Position numbers and translations under genes: made by a program
Notes under the pieces: model-generated
What the model was told of the DNA's origin: nothing
The model's input: only the letters and a program-made list of their open reading frames with translations
Database searches by the model: none
Part shown: positions 59,701 through 64,000 of the stretch, one piece after another
Layout: each line of letters starts with the position of its first letter
Numbering within the stretch: the stretch's first letter is position 1
Source of the DNA: Trochalopteron elliotii
Taxonomy: Eukaryota > Chordata > Aves > Passeriformes > Leiothrichidae
Length of the DNA: 64,000 bases
Direction: 5' to 3'
NCBI GenBank assembly: GCA_024734555.1
Contig: JANPWX010000443.1
Span: forward strand, 1,524,101-1,588,100

Positions 59701-62700
59701 AGCAAACATCACCTCAGCCACGGAGGCAGTCCCCAAACCCTGGCACTTTGCTGCTGTGCCAGGGAAGGAGGCAATCTCCCGTGGCTGAGTGATGCTGAGC
59801 ACTTCAGACAGCCTGTCTTTGCCAAAGTACCCACGCTCTTAACACTACCCTGACATGCCCAGGGCACTTAAAAAAAAAATCACACTGAAAAGTAGATGTC
59901 CAAGTCCTCCAGCTCACTCTAAACTTTCACAGGAGAATCAAGACTTGGATTGGCATTGCTGCTCAAACTGTATCAGATGCAGAATGCAACTGGTGAGCAG
60001 AGTTTGGGTTTGTTTGGTTTTTTTCTTACTGCAAAGGGAATTAAAGCCTTTGCTCTCTGTGGTATCTGAGCAGAATTCTCAGAACTGCAAGAGCAAAACA
60101 AAGCCTCTAATGTGTTGTGCAGAAAGTTAAAAAGGAAATGAGAGCTCTCTTTCTGAGATGAGGAAATCCCCCCAAACCCACTGTGCACACAGAAACACTC
60201 AACAAAAATGGAGAGAAAAAGAAAGGCACAGGAACTGCAGCTCTTCCATGGTCGGGGGAGATCACTGCTGGCTAACAAGTGCTTGGTTGGTACATCTAAC
60301 ATCCCCCTGCACAGCTTCAGTTTGGATTCAGACAGAAGAGATCTTTCTAGAAGCAGCAGATTGTTCATTAGGCCCATCAAGCCATCACACGATTGGAACT
60401 GTCAGACTCACACAGCAGAGCAGGAACAGAGAGCATTATTAAGCAATTATTTCTTTAGCTGTAACGATGAAAGACTTCAGGGTGGAAGTACACAAAGTAT
60501 ATAAATTAGTGCAAAGACAGCCAGCCTTTAAATTGGAAGCTGGTTGGTTAAAACTAAATGCAACCACATTGTTTTAACTTTCTTCTTCTAGGCAGTTAAA
60601 TGACTTGTTATTATTGATTCTTCCTGAAAGAAGAGTCTCAAGGTCTGCAAAAATATTTCTCAAGAATTACCATCATGTTTAAAAACTGAACTAAACCAAA
60701 AAATCTCTCCCAACACCCGAGGTCAAATCTCATTAACCCAAAAGCCATACACACATTTAACTCATTAGCTTGTATGAATAAGAAATTTCCTCTTTTCCCA
60801 TCTCCCAGCCACAGCTGCTCTGCAATGACTCCAAAAGCTCCAAAAGGACACGGATAACTCACGCAGCTTTTATCCCATTAGCCACGGTCTGCAGTCCTCA
60901 TAATCATCAGCTTTGAAGTGTATTAAACAAACCAGAACACGACCTTAGAGCTGATGTTTTAATCACACCACATAAGAACAATTCTCTTATCACAGATACT
61001 TCATTATGGCCACCAAACGAGATGCTACTGAGAGCTACCCAAGCCACAGGCAGGCAAGGAACTGTTCTCACATTGCTTTGTAGCTACAGCCCTTCTCAAC
61101 ACAACCTTTGTAGTGACTGCACTAAGGTATTTACACCAGAAATAAGCACATTCCTAATGGGATCAATGCATCCCTACATCTCTGTCATTTTTTACTGCTT
61201 TAAATGCCAAGTACAGAGGGAGAACAAGCACCAAAAACTTCCCCGTTATTACTGAACTGTGGGATTAATTCTTGTGTCTTCAAGTGGCTACAGCTTTATT
61301 TCCAGGACTGTTTCACAAAGAAGTTTACAGAAAATGTGTCCTTCTGTCAATTCAATAATTCAAGACTCAGAAAGTATTTCCTTTCCTCCTGCAGGAATAT
61401 ATGGTATATTATTCCCCTCGCCTCTAATCTAGTCATCCAGTTCACAAGACCACACTGGGAAGACACAAACCCAAATTTTTTTAAGGGATTCCAAACTAAA
61501 CTGCTCTGTTTTTTTCATCCATACAATGTATATATTCCTAAAGACACATTTATCACTAATTACAGCTGACTATACAGACATCTTTCCCTACCATCTGCCC
61601 ATTATACTGTATCAGAGAAATGCAAGCATATATAAAATAGAGAAAACCAAACATTAACTTTGAAAACCATGCTTACACACCAGTTTTTAACGTTATTTTG
61701 AACACACAGCTTAATTCAGATAACAACAGCCTGAAAACTGAGTATAGGACAGATGCACCCTATATTAATTCAGCCTGTGCTTTACACAGACAGAATAATG
61801 TATTGCCCACACAGAACACAAATTGCTAGAAATTATTTTAAAAGGTATTCAGGCATGCCAACTATGTGTCTTCACTGATGATGAGCAACCCAAAAAACAA
61901 ATCTGAAATTTGGAGAAGTAAAGCACTAGTTGAAAAAGCCTTTAAAGAGCAGGGAGTAGTCAGATCTTGCTGTGAAGAATTCTACCAGCACTAACCCATT
62001 TCCATTGCTACGTGTGGTGATGCACAAGGTTATAAACTGAACTAAGCTACACATAAACACAATATTTACATCAACAGAATAAATTTCAAGAGAGTTATTA
62101 CAACAACAGAGTTCCTGGAACTGTCCACCCCTGAATATGAAAGGAGATGACTGAGACGTTCATGAATAACTTTCATCTCCATGTGAGCAAATCGCTGACA
62201 ATGGCAGATGAAGAGATGAACTCAAAGCAAATTTAAAAATCCTAACTCAAACTGGGACTGGAGGATGTGAAAATACAGGACAGACAGTCTCATGAGGTCA
62301 GATTTTGGAACTCATGACTGCCTTTAACAGGCAACTTTACACTGCCACAAGCCTTCACACTGTATTAAATCTTAGGCTGCCCTGTGTAATTTTGTAGACA
62401 ACCTACACCCTAAAAAAAACCCCATCAACCATTCCTGCTCCCTCCCTTCCCTTGGCAGTTATTCCTCATCACACTCAACCAAGCCAGAGTAATTCTGAGA
62501 AATACAATGGATGTAAAATAATAAAGTGTGAATCTGGTCCGAGCCTCATGGTCCAACCCCAAAAACTCCAATCAAGACCTGACACAATCTGGAAAAGTAT
62601 CACAAAATTGATGGAAGAGGTAACTGTCTCAAGTTTTAGCAGCTCTACAACCGCAGGTTTGTAGCTTTATTCAAAACATACTAATTTCACTGAAAGGATA

Positions 62701-63214
62701 AAACACCATTAAATGGACATTTGGCTCAATCTATGCTACAACATTTTGGTAAACACCTCTCTCCTACATAGAAGGGCGTAATTTTCCATTAGACTAAATC
62801 ACCAGATCACATCAAAAATGAGGGGAAAATTGAAGAATCTGAGCTCAGAGGCGATTAGCAGCACAAAACTCATGCACATTATGCACGTTTTAAGCAGCCC
62901 TTTATAAGAACAGGATGTGTAGAGTGTTTGATATGTGAGAGATCATCCATCGAGCTGATTAAAACAAAACAAGGTGGCGTGGGAAGGAGAAAATTCACTC
63001 GTATAAAATAATGTGTAACAGTCCAGGTGTCTTTTTTTTCCTATTTTTCCGCCACCCAGTGCCCTTGCTCACCCCTAAGGAGGGGATGTGGATGAGTAAC
63101 ACGCACGGACACCTGCGCGTCATCCCTCTGCTCCCACAGGCATCCAACTCTTCCCACCTCGCCACCAGCACTGCGAGAAGTTACAGCCAATACCTGACAA
63201 GTTTAATGCTTTAG

Positions 63215-64000
63215 CTGCTCGTTCCCATGCTCACATCGGGGAATTCGTGCGCCTTAACATCAGCTAATAGCGATCAGCATTTTAAAAAAGTGAGCCTTAA
63301 CAGCGACACATCGCAAACGCAAATTCGAACCTCGAACGGAGTTGATGCTTTAATATTAATACTAAATTTTAGTCACTGAGCTCTCCCTGCAATGTAATCC
63401 GAAACTCCAAACCTTAAAGCTTGCTAGGAGCAGAATCACCTCGACAAATAATGCACAAGTTTAGTTCTTTTAATGGCCAACACTCGGGGCGCACAGTCGG
63501 GCTGCGGCGCGCCGAGCGAGCCGCCAGGACGGGGCTGCCACAGGCGGGAGAAGCCCGAGACAGGCGGGCTCTGGAAGCCCAGCTGCGGGCTGGGAACAGC
63601 CGGATCGGCCGTAGGGACCCGCAGGACACGGCGGGCAGGCTCTGGGGCACGGCACCGCCGACACTTCCTTCACCGGAGCACAACTCCGGCTGGAGCGCTC
63701 CCGCCGGGGTGCGGACTGAGGGCGCCTCAGCTCCGCGCGGCCGGAGAGAGGCGCGTCCCTACCCTGGCCGCCCGCAGGAGCCGAGAGAACACCTGAGGGG
63801 CTTCTGGGCTCGCCTGGAGCTCATCCCACGTCGGGAAGGCAGCTCTGATCCCCAACGCCTCCTCTCCCGCCGCAGAGGGCACAGCCCGTCCCCCCCCCCC
63901 CCGCCTCAGGCGCTGAGGGAACGCCGGCGACCCCCGCACGGGCAGCGGCTCCTCCGCACCGCCGCTACCCCGGCACGGAGCCTGGCTCGGTGTAAGAAAT
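63215..64000. promoter_or_regulatory. CpG island, likely two-way promoter of SERPINI1 (left) and PDCD10 (right, outside)
   Basis: CpG density rises from about 63215 and is very high from 63480 to the edge, with GC-box-like ggggcg/cccgcc elements and a C13 run at 63890-63902. It is the only strong island in the window and lies upstream of SERPINI1. In mammals SERPINI1 and PDCD10 start head to head from a shared promoter, which fits this place. On the minus strand CCAGG|GTAGGGA near 63763 could be the SERPINI1 exon 1 donor. On the plus strand GTAAGA at 63992-63997 could be the first PDCD10 donor. No PDCD10 coding sequence is inside the window. Confidence 0.75.
63890..63902 (+). repeat. C13 homopolymer in the CpG island
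   Basis: Thirteen C in a row between the two inferred divergent start regions. Length is prone to sequencing error and to change between individuals. Confidence 0.95.

Larger units (their letters stand above)
40310..63762 (-). other. SERPINI1: SERPINI1 intron 1 (5' border inferred)
   Basis: The acceptor TTCTCTTGCAG at its 3' end is clear. The 5' end is placed in the CpG island by inference, with CCAGG|GTAGGGA (intron starting at 63762) one possible donor. A long first intron is known for this gene in mammals. It holds the 89-bp repeat, a 14-bp duplication at 41932-41959, an A20 run at 55895-55914 and AT-rich sequence at 55.1-55.5 kb. No internal gene is supported; stretches such as 41.9-45.6, 46.0-55.0 and 57.6-63.2 kb show only chance frames. 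Confidence 0.65.

Noticed and set aside
63414..63939. Open frames in the CpG island
   Set aside because: High GC lowers stop frequency. The peptides are Arg/Pro/Ala-rich and none matches the SERPINI1 or PDCD10 N-terminus.

Overview
The window is eukaryotic and almost certainly avian. It has long non-coding stretches, GT-AG introns, CR1 LINE tails (the main bird retroposon) and GC-rich minisatellites. A songbird is possible, but I cannot prove the species. There is no operon, phage or CRISPR content. Nearly every short open frame in the window is chance.

One gene is certain: SERPINI1 (neuroserpin) on the minus strand. I joined eight coding exons by their splice sites: 40290-40041, 38756-38526, 35530-35336, 34555-34351, 27006-26909, 21947-21861, 20668-20579 and 19315-19239. 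Together they hold 1233 bases, that is 410 codons plus TAA, with every junction in phase. The length equals human neuroserpin as I remember it. The protein keeps the signal peptide, serpin fold, reactive-loop hinge and the Arg362-Met363 scissile bond, so it should be a working tPA-type protease inhibitor of neurons. Compared with human it has lost one N-glycosylation site (Asp321), has a changed VWRG stretch at 306-309, and ends FEKL rather than FEEL.

Layout, left to right. About 1-19.0 kb is intergenic sequence downstream of SERPINI1. It holds AT-rich, CpG-retaining patches that look like conserved regulatory DNA (3.3-6.05 kb and near 7.5 kb), a G-rich 16-bp minisatellite broken by an assembly gap (10.1-10.9 kb), a second 16-bp repeat, a CR1 fragment, and a TATA box next to a small CpG-rich block (about 15.0-15.3 kb). 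19.0-40.3 kb holds the coding exons and introns 2-8. Those introns contain a CR1 tail, a 42-bp tandem repeat, a roughly 360-bp tandem duplication whose copies differ by a clean 41-bp inversion, and a 15-copy 32/40-bp minisatellite. 40.3 to about 63.8 kb is intron 1, with an 89-bp repeat arranged as 178-bp dimers. 63.2-64.0 kb is a CpG island, very probably the promoter of SERPINI1 and, by known vertebrate gene order, of the divergent neighbour PDCD10 off the right edge.

I found no convincing undescribed gene system. The most unusual points are the 41-bp micro-inversion, the two-state and dimeric minisatellites, and the possible promoter in the left gene-free region.
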